Positions 1 through 11,178 of a stretch of DNA of 64,000 bases are shown in pieces (position 1 is the stretch's first letter; every line of letters starts with the position of its first letter). The DNA is taken from positions 4,440,858 through 4,504,857 of the forward strand of contig OU342633.1 in NCBI GenBank assembly GCA_910589415.1. The letters run 5' to 3'. This stretch comes from Malachius bipustulatus (taxonomy: Eukaryota > Arthropoda > Insecta > Coleoptera > Melyridae). The notes under the pieces are model-generated. The model made no database searches and was not told the DNA's origin. It saw only the letters and a program-made list of their open reading frames with translations. Made by a program: the position numbers and the translations under genes.

Positions 1-309
1 CTTATGCCAATAACAATTTTGTCACAAATTAAGCTGTCTTCTAATGTGTTAAATTCACAGTTTTTTGCTTTGTTTCTTAGCGATGTCAAAAATTCATCAA
101 ATGTTTCATCCTGCCCTTGTTTGGATTTATTGAACACGTACCTCTCATATGTAATGTTCACCTTGGGGACGAAATACTGCTGGAATTTTTGCTTTACAAC
201 TTCAAGGTTCGTGCTTTCATTATCGGTGAGATTAAAAGTGTTGAATATTATCGCTGCATCTTGGCCAATTACAGACATGAAAATGGCTACTTGTATGTCT
301 GGTTTCTTG
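1..309 (-). pseudogene. gag: Ty3/gypsy gag, middle part (disrupted, runs off window)
   Basis: The minus strand is open without stops from 309 down to the window edge. It reads like the capsid part of a Ty3/gypsy gag, with short motifs such as SVIGQDAA, FVPKVNITYERY and DETFDEFLTSLR, as in MHR-like gag proteins of Mag- or K02A2.6-type elements. It lacks a start codon because the N-terminal part lies 30.5 kb away at 30844-31010, beyond a large insertion. The base pairs next to the break (310-318) are the target duplication of that insertion. The rest of gag and pol would lie left of position 1. Family by motif recall; the split is directly visible. Confidence 0.85.
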
Positions 310-318
310 CTTACTAGG

Positions 319-410
319 ACCGCTGTGAAAGTAGCACCCAAAAGATAGCACCCAGTTTGCCGGAGACGGCCGAGTGCGAGTCTCCCTCTCCGCAGCGTTG
401 CCAAATCTAG
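319..410 (+). repeat. Left terminal inverted repeat of the giant element
   Basis: 92 bp matching the reverse complement of 30743-30834 with about 7 mismatches and no gaps. The first 55 bases differ at one position only. Each copy holds a tandem-like AGCACCC motif twice and is GC-rich against AT-rich surroundings. Confidence 0.9.
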
Positions 411-918
411 CACACACATTATAGTACAGTGGTACACATGTATTGTTGACCAGAAAGGTCAAGAAAACTTGTTTTTATTGTATCTTTTATGTTACCTATG
501 ATAACTATAAAATGATCGATAATTATATAATCAGTTATGGCTGATTTTCAATAAGCAGTAACTCGTAGGTTGGCTTTCACACCCCTAGAGGCCGAAATGT
601 GGAATCATTAATATTGTGTATACCACCTACCTACTACATACCTATGGTTTTTTATTTTTTATCAATAATTATTAATTTAATTATGACTATTGGTATAATA
701 TCCCTCCGATTGCTGTATGAATTAAATTAACTCAATGAATTTAAAATTAAAGATAAATCAGTCTACGATTAACGGTAACTCAAAGCGTTAAAAAATGATT
801 TGAAAATTGTACAAATTCCCACATCAAATCAAAATACCTACAACCGTTTCATTGTTTTGTCATGTTTATAATCTCTACAGTTGTTTCTGTCTCATTACGT
901 TAACGATGTAGGTACTCT
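411..918. other. AT-rich spacer inside giant element
   Basis: No gene, repeat pair or domain recognised in this stretch next to the left terminal repeat. Confidence 0.5.
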
Positions 919-1757
919 CTGTACACTGAGAGTTGTCCGTTGTCATGCCACACTGATTCTGACTAAACAATTTCATTTAATTCGATTTGAATCGTACACT
1001 TATTTCTAAGTCGAACCAGATGTGGTATCGCAGTTCGTGTCAGTGGCGTGTGTTGAGGAATAATGAATATCCTATAAATATATTATTTCGACAAGTTATT
1101 GACGAAGTAGAGCCTTGCAACTTTTTGATAACAAATATTATAAATAATGCAAGTAAATAAGAATCATAATAATTATTGTTATCATCATGATAGAAATATC
1201 ATGTCACCTACCTGCTGGTTGCCGTTTAAAAGAAAGAATAACACCTCCGTTTTCTTATTTGCAAGTAAAATATTCCAGCAATTTTACCACAAGACCACGT
1301 ACTAGGGAGTTCAATCGTTTCCCAGGCAAAGCAAGGAAGTAGATTTTTAGGCATTCGAGCAATTATAATAAGTTACTCATAGTTTATCACAGGACAATAT
1401 AATAAATACAAACAACAATACAACACAGGACACAGGTAATTCTGCTAATTTCGTATTAAAAACGTTTCAAATCACAAGACAAACCTTATTTAGTATATTT
1501 ACCGCTGACACTGACACTACTGATAGTAACGACGACAATCTTATCGTAATATCGCATCGATCTAAGCGTATCAAGACGCGAGTCGATACTTCCGTCTCAC
1601 TCTCGCTCATCTTTTTAGAATTGCTGACGATTCAAACGTATTTCTAACAATACGTCCCATTTTAACTCCATTGACTATGCAATGCAATAGAAGGAGTAAG
1701 AAACATAACGAGATGATGTATCCTTAGTTCTCACAACAGACAACTCTCAGTGTACAG
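919..1757. mobile_element. MITE-like element with ~24-bp TIRs
   Basis: The ends are inverted copies of CTGTACACTGAGAGTTGTC (left 919, right end 1757), continuing for a few more bases. The 839-bp interior has no convincing reading frame. No clear target duplication was found, so the superfamily is open. Confidence 0.6.
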
Positions 1758-2030
1758 ACTTTATCTAAGGTTGCATAAATTTGAATTCACAGGCAACTAA
1801 CCGACTTGTCAATATTCGTTGGAGCAGTTGGAGCAGGTCGATGTACATGTTAAATTAATGGTAAAAACATTTAAAAGATTTGTTTTAACTTATATTACAA
1901 AAGCAATATTTTATTCTCCTGAATAGATACCACAGTACTTTACAGTCAATCCCTTCTGCAAAAAAATATGAGAGTTAATCACGATAACTATATGACATGA
2001 AAGCACGATAATACTTGGTCCTATCCTCAC
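1758..2030. other. Spacer before satellite array
   Basis: AT-rich, non-coding as far as can be seen; leads into the first satellite unit. Confidence 0.4.
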
Positions 2031-3966
2031 CTTATCATTTAAAGTGCCCAACTTCTGATGATAACCTCCTAAAATTGACATGACCCCCCTTGAAAATATA
2101 CAACTGTCAAAAGTGATTGCTCCCCCGTAGGGAACTTTCCACAAGCCCCCAAATTAAACGGCCGACACTTTTATAAGTAGAAAAAGCTTGAAAATATTAA
2201 TGCTGATTCCCGCCTTATCATTAAAAGTGCCCAACTTCTGATAACCTCCTACAATCGGCATGACCCCCCTTGACAATATACAACAGTCAAAAGTGATTGC
2301 TCCCCCGTAGGGAACTCTACACGAACCCCCATATTAAACGGCCGACACTTTTATAGTAGAAAAAGCTTGAAAATATTAATGCTGATTCCCGCCTTATCAT
2401 TTAAAGTGCCCAACTTCTGATAACCTCCTACAATCGACATGACTCCCCTTGACAATCAACAACAGTCAAAAGTAATTGCTCCCCCGTAGGGAACTCTCCA
2501 CGATCCCCGAAATTAAACGGCCGACACTTTTATAGTAGAAAAAGCTTGAAAATATTAATGCTGATTCCCGCCTTATCATTTAAAGTGCCCAACTTCTGAT
2601 AACCTCCTACAATCGACATGACCCCCCTTGACAATATACAACAGTCAAAAGTGATTGCTCCCCCGTAGGGAACTCTCCACGATCCCCCAAATTAAACGGC
2701 CGACACTTTTATAAGTAGAAAAAGCTTGAAAATATTAATGCTGATTCGCGCCTTATCATTTAAAGTGCCCAACTTCTGATAACCTCATAAAATCGACATG
2801 ACCCCCCTCGACAATATACAACTGTCAAAAGTGATTGCTCCCCCGTAGGGAACTCTCCACGATCCCCCAAATTAAACGGCCGACACATTGATAGTATAAA
2901 AAACTTTAAAATATTAATGCTGATTCCCGCCTTATCATTTAAAGTGCCCAACTTCTGATAACCTCCTAAAATCGACATGACTCCCCTTGACAATATACAA
3001 CTGTCAAAAGTGATTGCTCCCCCGTAGGGAACTCTCCACGATCCCCGAAATTAAACGGCCGACACTTTTATAAGTAGAAAAAGCTTGAAAATATTAATGC
3101 TGATTCGCGCCTTATCATTTAAAGTGCCCAACTTCTGATAACCTCATAAAATCGACATGACCCCCCTCGACAATATACAACTGTCAAAAGTGATTGTTCC
3201 CCCGTAGGGAACTCTCCACGATCCCCCAAATTAAACGGCCGACACATTGATAGTATAAAAAACTTGAAAATATTAATGCTGATTCCCGCCTTATCATTTA
3301 AAGTGCCCAACTTCTGATAACCTCCTAGAATCGACATGACCCCCCTTGACAATATACAACTGTCAAAAGTGATTGCTCCCCCGTAGGGAACTCTCCACAA
3401 GCCCCCAAATTAACCGGCCGACACTTTTATAGTAGAAAAAGCTTGAAAATATTAATGCTGATTCCCGCCTTATCATTTAAAGTGCCCAACTTCTGATAAC
3501 CTCATAAAATCGACATGACCCTCCTCGACAATATACAACTGTCAAAAGTGATTGCTCCCCCGTAGGGAACTCTCCACGATCCCCCAAATTAAACGGCCGA
3601 CACATTGATAGTATAAAAAACTTGAAAATATTAATGCTGATTCCCGCCTTATCATTTAAAGTGCCCAACTTCTGATAACCTCCTACAATCGACATGACTC
3701 CCCTCGACAATATACAACTGTCAAAAGTGATTGCTCCCCCGTAGGGAACTCTCCACGAGCCTCCAAATTAAACGGCCGTCACTTTTATAGTAGAAAAATC
3801 TTGAAAATATTGATGCTGATTTCCGCGAAAAATGTTTTATTCGATGAAAAAAATTAATTAGTAGAAATTTTCGAGGCCGGCTAATGCTAATCTTATGGCA
3901 CTCGTCGGAGCTAAAAGGATAAAAATGGCCGCCAGAAAGATGACCGCGTATGGCCAAACTCGTATA
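2031..3966 (-). repeat. Left satellite array, ~10 units of ~179 bp
   Basis: A landmark (GCCTTATCATTTAAAGTGCC) recurs at about 2031, 2212, 2391, 2570, 2750, 2929, 3109, 3288, 3467 and 3647, giving a period of 179-180 bp. Each unit has TTGACA and TGTCAA arms, a CCCCCGTAGGGAACTC block and an AAACGGCCGACAC block. The array ends with a non-repeated inner segment (about 3825-3966) that also closes the right array at 25912-26080 in the opposite orientation. Short open frames recur once per unit and are translations of the satellite, not genes. Confidence 0.93.
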
Positions 3967-4109
3967 TATCGAGGGACTCTAGGTTACACCAAATTACAAT
4001 AATAATTTGCTACTAGTTTGCTAATTTAACCGACTTTCTAGCTTAAATAATAACGAAGTTAGCAATAGTGCCGACTTAATTTAAAACACGGTTTATAGAG
4101 AAGGGCATA

Positions 4110-5820
4110 CAGGGTGTTAAGAAAATGACGGATAAACTCTTCAGTAGGTACATTGTAGGTGTAGGGGACACTTAGTAGAGTATGGGAAAAATAATTTTAA
4201 AAATTCTGGTCTTCAATTCGGTGAGATAAAAAATGCCAAAATTAACATTTTATATAAAAAGGATTTAGGTAGAAGTAAAATTGTCACCAACGAAATTTAA
4301 TTACTGCGACCAGTAGAAATAGTTTTATTATTGAAAAATGATACGAAGTAGCCAATACGTATAAAGTTAACCGTATACTCCCAGCCCGTCCGTTCTCCGG
4401 TGATCGGTCGGTCTCCGTCCCTTTGTCCCTTTATCTTTAGGTCCCGTTACTCATGCCATGCGGTCATGCCGGCCGCTAGCGCTAGCAACGAGGTCTTCCG
4501 ACCACTTTCACTCTTCGCATTCTTCATACCCAGTGTCGACTCGCTTCTGCCGACAGTGGCGGAACATGAGCTGGGGCGCCGTCGGGGGAAGTTTACATTT
4601 ACCTACTATCTTTGTCTTTCGGTATTTGCAAAAACTAGATAATTTTACAGATCTAAAAAAGGTACCTACTTTAATCGTTATCAATTAAAAAAATTGCTTA
4701 AGATGTATTACTGGCTTGGAAAACTTAATAAGATTTTTTTTTCTTTTCTAAGATGCTGAAAAAAAGCATTTGGCAACAACGGTTTTGATACCTTGACTAC
4801 CTGCATTGTTAGCATAGAGATAGAAAAGGAAGGAGTCGCTATGATCACCTAATATTACATTAAAAAACGGCATCACTGGGTGGAGCTTATAGGAGTAACA
4901 ATATGGCGACTCGACAGGATCAGACTTAATTTTTATTTGCAAAATTTTCATAAATAAAAATATTTCTCACGTTTCATACATATTTTTAACACGTCTTCAA
5001 ATGGATATTGCAGGCCTTTTCTGTTTTTTAAATCAATAAATAATATAAAAATAGGTCTAGGCGTATCACTATTTAAAGACTCGACACATTGCTCACAGAC
5101 AATCTTCTTCTTTAAGTAGTACCTACACAATATACCCTGTAATACAAGAAATAATACTTTTAGAATACTCTGACAATGGGTCAGGCAAATAAAATAATCA
5201 TGGTCATTTTCAATTTTAGATTTTTGGTGTACTATTCAAGTAGGTACGGTCCTGTAGGTATATTGTTGACACTTACCTTTGGAATGTTATTCCGAAGGAT
5301 TTTTTTTTATCAACGCAGTCTCTACTACAGCAGGTACGAACTGCACAAAAAAGCAAGAAATCATCTATGTTTTTTTCAATTTAACACCAAAAATCTTAAA
5401 GACAGAAGACTTTAAATTTGATTTAAGTCCTTAAATCAAATGAAACATCACAAAAAGCCTTCACTCAAGACAATAGCATAAGTTTGACATAAAAGTCGTA
5501 TCAATATGGCGGACCTGATCCCATCATTCCCATCTGTGTCACGTCATGTCGTCTCCTCTCTATTCTATCTCTATGATTGTTAGATAATATTAGACGAAAT
5601 TACCAAATACCAGAGACAACATACTATAATTATTATCTTTCTCTATGCCAAATAGGTACCAACTGTTATCGTGTTAAACGTTGCCAAATTTATTGTTTAA
5701 TATTTTGCTTATATCTTTTAAAATGTAGCTCTGGATTTTTTTAAATTATTTTTCCCCTACTTTACTGAGTGTCCCCTACAATGTACTGAAGAGTTTATCC
5801 GTCATTTTCTTAACACCTTG
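4110..5820. mobile_element. CAGGGTG-type MITE with ~100-bp arms
   Basis: Left arm (4110 to about 4210) begins CAGGGTGTTAAGAAAATGAC and is mirrored at the right end (about 5715-5820). TA dinucleotides flank both ends (4108-4109, 5821-5822), as for Tc1/mariner-type elements. The interior has no recognisable protein; short frames at 4400-4690 and 5176-5415 have no domain. Confidence 0.75.
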
Positions 5821-6330
5821 TATAATGGTGCACCCTGTATAGAACGTTCTATGAAAATTGATATTTTTGATTGGAAACGTTTTTTTAATTAGTAAAATCA
5901 TCGTGAAGTTTGTGAACGGCAATCAACATCTTGTTTAGAATTATATTTTTTATTTATTTTATTTGAATAGGTAGAGCTTGTAATAATTCTTATTATTATT
6001 GACAAATCCCACTGCCGTGCCGACAGCGGCTCAGCAATAATTCAAATTTTATTGCGGTGCGAAGTGGGAAAGAAGTTTATGATCTCTGGTTCTACAATGT
6101 GCTTGTATTCAATTATTGGAGATGGTTCCTTTTTCGTTTCTTTTATTCTATCATTTCTTCTATCACACGTAAGTAATATCGAGACTCTGAAAACTCTGAT
6201 GAGTGCGTGTCGAAAACACATTATTATAGTACCTACCTATTGGTTTAAATTTAAAGGTTTCTTTTTGGTTGAGTGAGTCTGTGAGTAATAGTTAATTATA
6301 TCCGCATTGTTTCTGTAAACAGTGTGTGTC
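5821..6330. other. Intervening AT-rich DNA
   Basis: Contains a lone inverted-repeat end (GGTGCACCCTGTA at 5828-5840) resembling the TIRs of neighbouring MITEs; nothing else recognised. Confidence 0.4.
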
Positions 6331-6779
6331 ACAGGCATGGTACACCCCCTTTTTTTTTCTTTTTTTTTGAGATAATTTTTTGAAATTTGATACGTCGCAT
6401 ATTCTCGATAGAGCGCACTTTTTAGCAGAAAATTGAATTTTTTCCCACATCCGGTTTTTCCGGAAATGTTACCAACTTTTTATTTTTAAATGGGACACCT
6501 ATACAGCATGTCCCCGGATCGACTTTAAAAGAGGAAAAATTTTGTTTTTGATTTCTCAGAAAATTTCACTCTTGATAATCTGGCCTGCTTGATTTCAAAT
6601 CTCCAAAACAAAAGTTACTTTTTAGGTAACTCGAACGGTTCTTGAGATAATATAATTTTTCTTTAATAATTGGAATTTTTTTCATATGTAATTTAATTTT
6701 TTTTTAAGAAATTCAAATAATCGTAACATGAAATGAAATTCTCAAAAAGGACAACTATTAATTTTCTATTCGAATAATG

Positions 6780-7480
6780 CTCCTCCTTTTTCTGCACAGA
6801 TTTCAATGCGAGCTCTAAATTCATTGAAACTGCGTCTTATTTCTTCAATTGACAAGGACTTTTTTTTTCTTGGTCAGTACTTAGATGGGTGACCAATTAT
6901 AGTGGTAAATAAAAAAGTTCCGTGACCGATCGTGCTCCGGGAGGTACGTTAAAAAGGAGGTCCCGGCTGCTTCACAGCAGTCGTTAAATTACGTCAGAGG
7001 CCCTTGAGGCTACTTGAAAACTTCTGACACTTGGGCTTTACCACAGCCATAAGATATTTATTTATTTATTTAATTGACAAGGACTGAACTGCATTTCGTA
7101 TCCTATTTTTTATTTAATTCCTCTTCATCATTGTCTAATGGCTCACTGTAGACAATTTGTTTTAAACGACCCCACAGATAAAAATCCATTATTGTGAGAT
7201 CAGGACTTCTCGGTGGTCATAAAATGGGACCATCTCTTCCTATCCAGTTGTCCTGAAACTCTATATTGGCCACTGGCGAACAGTTATGGTAAAATGAGCA
7301 GGACATCCATCTTGCTGGAGAAACATTTCCATTCTGTAGTTTATTGGCAATTCATCCAAGTTCATCGCTAAAAAAATTTTGTAGCATTTCCAAATATGAA
7401 TTACGGTTTAAATTTTGATCAAAAAAATAGGGGCCAATAATTCCATGATACGAAACCGCACACCACACATTAAAGTCGAT
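6780..7480 (-). pseudogene. Mariner-like transposase remnant
   Basis: Reading the minus strand from about 7480 gives FNVWCAVSYHGIIGPYFFD, then MFLQQDGCPAHF, then pieces resembling a SPDLT..DFYLWG block and a VYSEPLDNDEEE tail. These correspond to the catalytic half of an IS630/Tc1/mariner transposase (second aspartate in QQDG, third acidic residue in the PDLT..DF block). Several stops and frame changes break it, the N-terminal DNA-binding half is absent, and a SINE sits in its 3' part. Non-functional. Confidence 0.75.
6861..7071 (+). mobile_element. SINE with 5S rRNA-like head
   Basis: 211 bp flanked by a perfect 14-bp duplication (AATTGACAAGGACT at 6847-6860 and 7072-7085). The head contains TGGTCAGTACTTAGATGGGT, close to the region of 5S rRNA that carries the box C promoter. 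The body is unrelated to 5S and the tail is (ATTT)n. This pattern fits a 5'-truncated SINE3-type element inserted by LINE machinery. It interrupts the mariner relic, so it is younger than that relic. Confidence 0.85.
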
Positions 7481-8351
7481 CCGGGAACATACTGTATATT
7501 ATTATATTTTTGGATTATGTATATACATTTGTAGGATTAAAAAAATACCACATAAGTACCCTTTTAAATATCAAATTTGTTTTCATTTGATTTTTTATTT
7601 CTCAATTATAGTGTGCCATGACTATTTCGTTTTACTCCAATTGGATCATCTAATGCTAGAAAAATCGAATTTTTGTTCAAAGTACTAAATTATTGGTATA
7701 AATTGGTAAAGCACTATTTCAGTTGTGTTCGTCACAGATGCAAAATGGGTACACCAAAATGTCCCTTATTAAGAGTACTAGTAGATGGTACCTCGGTACC
7801 AATAATGGTACCATTTGAAAAAAATTAATTCAGCTCAAAAAATCATTCCGGTGCGCATAATTCATCCATAAATCACTTAATTTAGTACTTTGAACAAAAA
7901 TTCGATTTTTCTGGCATTAGATGATCTAATTGGAGTAAAACGAAATAGTCATGGCACACTATAATTGAGAAATTAAAAATCGAATGAAAACAAATTTGAC
8001 ATTTAAAAGGGTACTTATGTGGTATTGTTGGATTCGTACAAATGTATATAGAGTCAAAAAATATAATAATACATAGGGTATCCTATTTAAAAATAAAAAG
8101 TTGGTAACATTTCCGGAAAAACCGGATGTGGGTAAAAAGTCCAATTTTCTGCTAAAAAGTGCGCTCTATCGAGAATATGCGACGTACCAAATTTCAAAAA
8201 ATTATCTCAAAAAATAAAGAAAAAAAAGGGGGTGTACCATGCCTGTGTGTATGTACCTACCTAATGTCCGGTTGCACAAACGTAATAAAAATTTTGTCGG
8301 ATAATTACTGACTTTAAAATACCCTAACATTATCAAAATATTGGTCTGATA

Positions 8352-8478
8352 TTCCTGAAAATATATTCTACTCCCATTTAGAAGGTTAATTACAAACAAA
8401 AAATTTATTTATTTATTTATTTATTATTTTTTGTTTGTAATTAACCTTCTAAATGGGAGTAGAATATATTTTCAGGAA
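8352..8478. repeat. Perfect palindrome around a (TTTA)n core
   Basis: About 50 bp (TTCCTGAAAATATATTCTAC onward) is repeated as an exact inverse complement across a short (ATTT)n centre at 8403-8424. It would extrude as a long hairpin. Confidence 0.9.
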
Positions 8479-9501
8479 ATAAAAAATAAAAGATCATTAA
8501 TAAATATATTCGCCATATTTTCAAAACTTCCAATTTAAAATCAGTAATTATCAGAAATATTTATAATAATTACGTTTGTTCGGCTCAATAATTACAACCG
8601 ACCGACCGGACCAACTATTAAATAAAATAAAATGTCCAAGGTAGTAGAGTCCCTCGATATTAGTGGAGCGGAAAGAGCCCGCTATCTCGCTTATTTAAGG
8701 TAGAAAATTTTTTCGGAGTAGAAAGATATGGGACCGGTACCATCATATTAAGGGATCTTTGGGGCTCTAGAATCTCGTTTTACGACAAGCTCCCTTGGTG
8801 CTGACAAAAGTTACAGCCCTTTGAATCTCAGATTTGTGATTTTTTTTCACGAGTAAAAGCTTCGCAAAGTATTTTTTCTCCGTCACCGGTTGACATTGGG
8901 GACTCTAGTTTTGTTTTTCCTTTATAGTTATGATTAGTGAACGAAATGACGTATTTGAAATGCAAGAAGTTTGTTCAATTTTCAAAATATTCAGTGTTTT
9001 TGACCGATTAAACACACAATTTCTGCAAAGTTCCGACTTTGAACACTAAATATTTTTTTCACGATATCGATTTCAGTATTTTTGTTACCATCTGATGAAA
9101 TGAAGCTTTGTGAACATTTTATTCCGTATAACATGTAGTCGCGTTTCAAAAATAAACTTTTTAGAGCCGTTTATATGAAACCCTGAAGTTAAACAGATAT
9201 GTTTAGCATAGAACGGACGGAGTGCGAGTTATAGCGCGGCGACGGCTGTTGAACAAGGAACGGCTGAGGATAAGATCGTTACTGTTATGCTCCTATTCAA
9301 TAATAATTTAGGGACGTTTATTTATTGTAATATTGTTTAAATATTACTTTGTTTTTTTTTTATATTTTAACTTTGTTTTGTTATTTATTAAATATTTTAA
9401 CATGCTTGAAATTCATTGAAAATATTCATATTTTCAATTGGTTAATATACCTAAAGGGTAATAGAAAGCAAGGTATGGTCTTATAGGTACCTATCTACGA
9501 C
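8479..9501. other. About 1 kb with no recognised feature
   Basis: AT-rich, many stops in all frames. At 8645-8659 lies the inverse of the 15-mer TATCGAGGGACTCTA found at 3967-3981, possibly marking the edges of an older 4.7-kb unit. Confidence 0.4.
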
Positions 9502-10269
9502 ATGTGGTTACACCTATTACACCTTAGAGCGGCTGGTCGTCATAATTATTATACGAAGTATGTTCCTGTTTATCTCTCCGATATGAATAAATTAAAAACC
9601 AAAAATTCGAAAATGTATGATTTCTTAAATGAGGATAATTTCGTAGTCAAAAAGACTGCAGAAAAGAGATTCAATTGTGTAGCTTTCGACATGGCATTAG
9701 AGCCAAGCATTAATAGAAACTGCAAAAGCTATGGGGGGAGGGGGTAGTGGGCTTCACTAAAAAACAAGAAACCTTATTGAGATGGTTAGTAACAAGACAT
9801 TCACTTGGTGATTATATAAAAAAATATGAAATACTGTCCCGAACTGATCACCGTCAACGGCAACAGTGCAGTACTGAAAAATAACGGGATGAAAAAGACA
9901 TACAAAAAATGATGGAGCTATTTGAAGAGCAATGGACAAATCCATTTTGATTGTCGATAATTCCCCAGAATTTAATTAATATTACTACTGGGTGGATCGC
10001 ATCAAAAGAAATTGAAAATAGCCTGATGACATGGTCTTATTGATGACAAAAAGAACCACAAGGACTTCATGAAAAATACTTTTTATGCAGAGACTTTTTT
10101 GGCAGCTGTAGGGTCTGAAGCTATGTTTAGAAGAGTTCTAACCATTGCTCGCTTAACCCTTTAACTGATACGTCAGATATAATGTCATATGAATTATCTT
10201 CTGTTCCTTTGTCAATATTTCATGAAGATTACGAGAAGATTTTACAACGAAAAAGGTTAAGTTGGATTT
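9502..10269 (+). pseudogene. DUF6589-like protein relic
   Basis: The first frame (9502-9747) reads AAGRHNYYTKYVPVYLSDM, then FVVKKTAEKRFNCVAFDMAL and EPSINRNCKS. A frame change at the G-rich run near 9735-9746 leads to VVGFTKKQETLLRWLV and later, after more breaks, to pieces such as NPF and LINITTGWIASKEIENSLMT. The order (AAG.HNY, a KTAE-type strand, then a ..LEPSINRNCKSYGG block) matches, from memory, the uncharacterised DUF6589 family that is common in invertebrate genomes and often repeat-associated. It is the only coding relic in the giant element that I cannot assign to a nested transposon. Function unknown; clearly broken. Confidence 0.5.
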
Positions 10270-10275
10270 AAGTTG

Positions 10276-10497
10276 GGCCCCACGTTGGGCGCCAATTATT
10301 GTAGCGGGAGTTTATAATATTTATTTAATTGATTTTCATGAGACAGCCACACAAAGTTTTGTATTTGACCTACTTAACACTACTCGTCTCTAATAACACT
10401 CGCTCCAGCACCAGCACCACCGTCTGGATTCTGGATGTTGTTGGGCGGTAAGGGCTCTGGTAACCAACGTTGCCAGGTTGTGGGTTATCGCGCTACA
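10276..10497 (-). mobile_element. Gypsy-type LTR (198 bp) with primer-binding site
   Basis: 10300-10497 runs from TGTAGCGG to CGCTACA, a 7-bp perfect inverted terminus of TG...CA type. Five bases to the left, at 10276-10294, is the complement of TGGCGCCCAACGTGGGGCC, a tRNA-Lys-like primer-binding site. Orientation is minus, so this is a 5' LTR; almost no internal sequence remains, because DUF6589-like DNA begins at once. The errantivirus inserted 1 bp past its right end. Confidence 0.75.
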
Positions 10498-10498
10498 A

Positions 10499-10880
10499 AG
10501 TCATCAGGATGAGATCACGCCACTTGCAATAAATAAATGCAACGTTGCGTATTCTTCACTAGCATCCTAGTCCCACGGTGGCATCGTCCTGCTGACCAAG
10601 TAAATAAACACTTGTAAACTTGGATAGCAGCAGCAAGTTAGCTCCTAGATTTTATTTTATAATTAAGTCTACTTTATATCTTCGACTAGGACACATCGTA
10701 GTTTACGGGCATAGCCTATTGCTATTTAGTATTAATGTAAAGTGTAAAACCTACTTGAAAATATAATTCGCAGTTCACGGACATCGTCTATTACTGTAGT
10801 AGTCTTCAAAGTTTTATCCTTTCCCTAAATAAAATTCAACCTTTTTTAAAAAGGCATATTTGGGAAGTTAAAACATAACT
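10499..10880 (+). repeat. Errantivirus 5' LTR
   Basis: 382 bp, ends AGTCATCAGG and AAACATAACT, identical by eye to 18943-19324. A candidate AATAAA polyadenylation signal lies in its last 60 bases. Confidence 0.97.
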
Positions 10881-10896
10881 GGCGCAGTCTTGGCGG
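10880..10896 (+). promoter_or_regulatory. Primer-binding site (tRNA-Ser-like)
   Basis: TGGCGCAGTC starts on the last base of the LTR. The 17.6/297 group uses the same ten bases, complementary to the 3' end of tRNA-Ser. Confidence 0.8.
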
Positions 10897-10963
10897 ATTT
10901 TCGTGGTTCCTAAAATTAGTGTGCAGTTCAGTGAAGTTCGAGCATCAAGGACTACGAAGATCC

Positions 10964-11178
10964 AGCGAACCCCGCATCCAAAAGTCGGAAAGAGCAACCC
11001 CGCATCAGACGAGGTCTCCCCGCATCCAAAAGCCGGAAAGAGCAACCCCGCAGCAGACGAGGTCTCCCCGCAACATCCAAGACGGTACGAGCAACCCCAC
11101 AGAGGTGAGGTCTCCCCGCAACAACCAAGACGGTACGAGCAACCCCGCACAGACGAGGTCTCCCCGCAGCAACTTCAG
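10964..11178 (+). repeat. Leader tandem repeat (~40-50 bp x 4)
   Basis: Four imperfect copies of a unit containing GAGCAACCCCGCA and GACGAGGTCTCCCCGC. GC-rich inside an AT-rich leader. Two overlapping frames (10903-11187, 10919-11254) are open only because of the repeat. Possible packaging, translation or splicing role; inferred only. Confidence 0.85.

Larger units (their letters stand above)
6504..7494 (-). mobile_element. Tc1/mariner-type element, decayed
   Basis: Ends are imperfect inverted repeats containing CCCGGATCGACTTTAA, flanked by TA on both sides (6502-6503, 7495-7496). Without the SINE it carries, the element is about 770 bp, so it lacks the 5' half of a normal transposase gene. 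Confidence 0.75.
6331..8246. mobile_element. Foldback element, host of nested mariner relic
   Basis: Outer arms ACAGGCATGGTACACCCCC (left) and its complement (right, ending 8246) continue inward as near-perfect inverted copies for about 170 bp, including the TTTTTCCGGAAATGTTACCA block. A second inverted pair lies inside (around 7600-7690 and 7880-7985). The element was later opened by the mariner-type insertion at 6504-7494. Confidence 0.75.

Noticed and set aside
1911..3957. Series of similar ~77-93-residue minus-strand frames (GGYQKLGTLND...)
   Set aside because: They repeat once per satellite unit, have no start context or conserved codon pattern, and exist only because the 179-bp unit is open in that frame.
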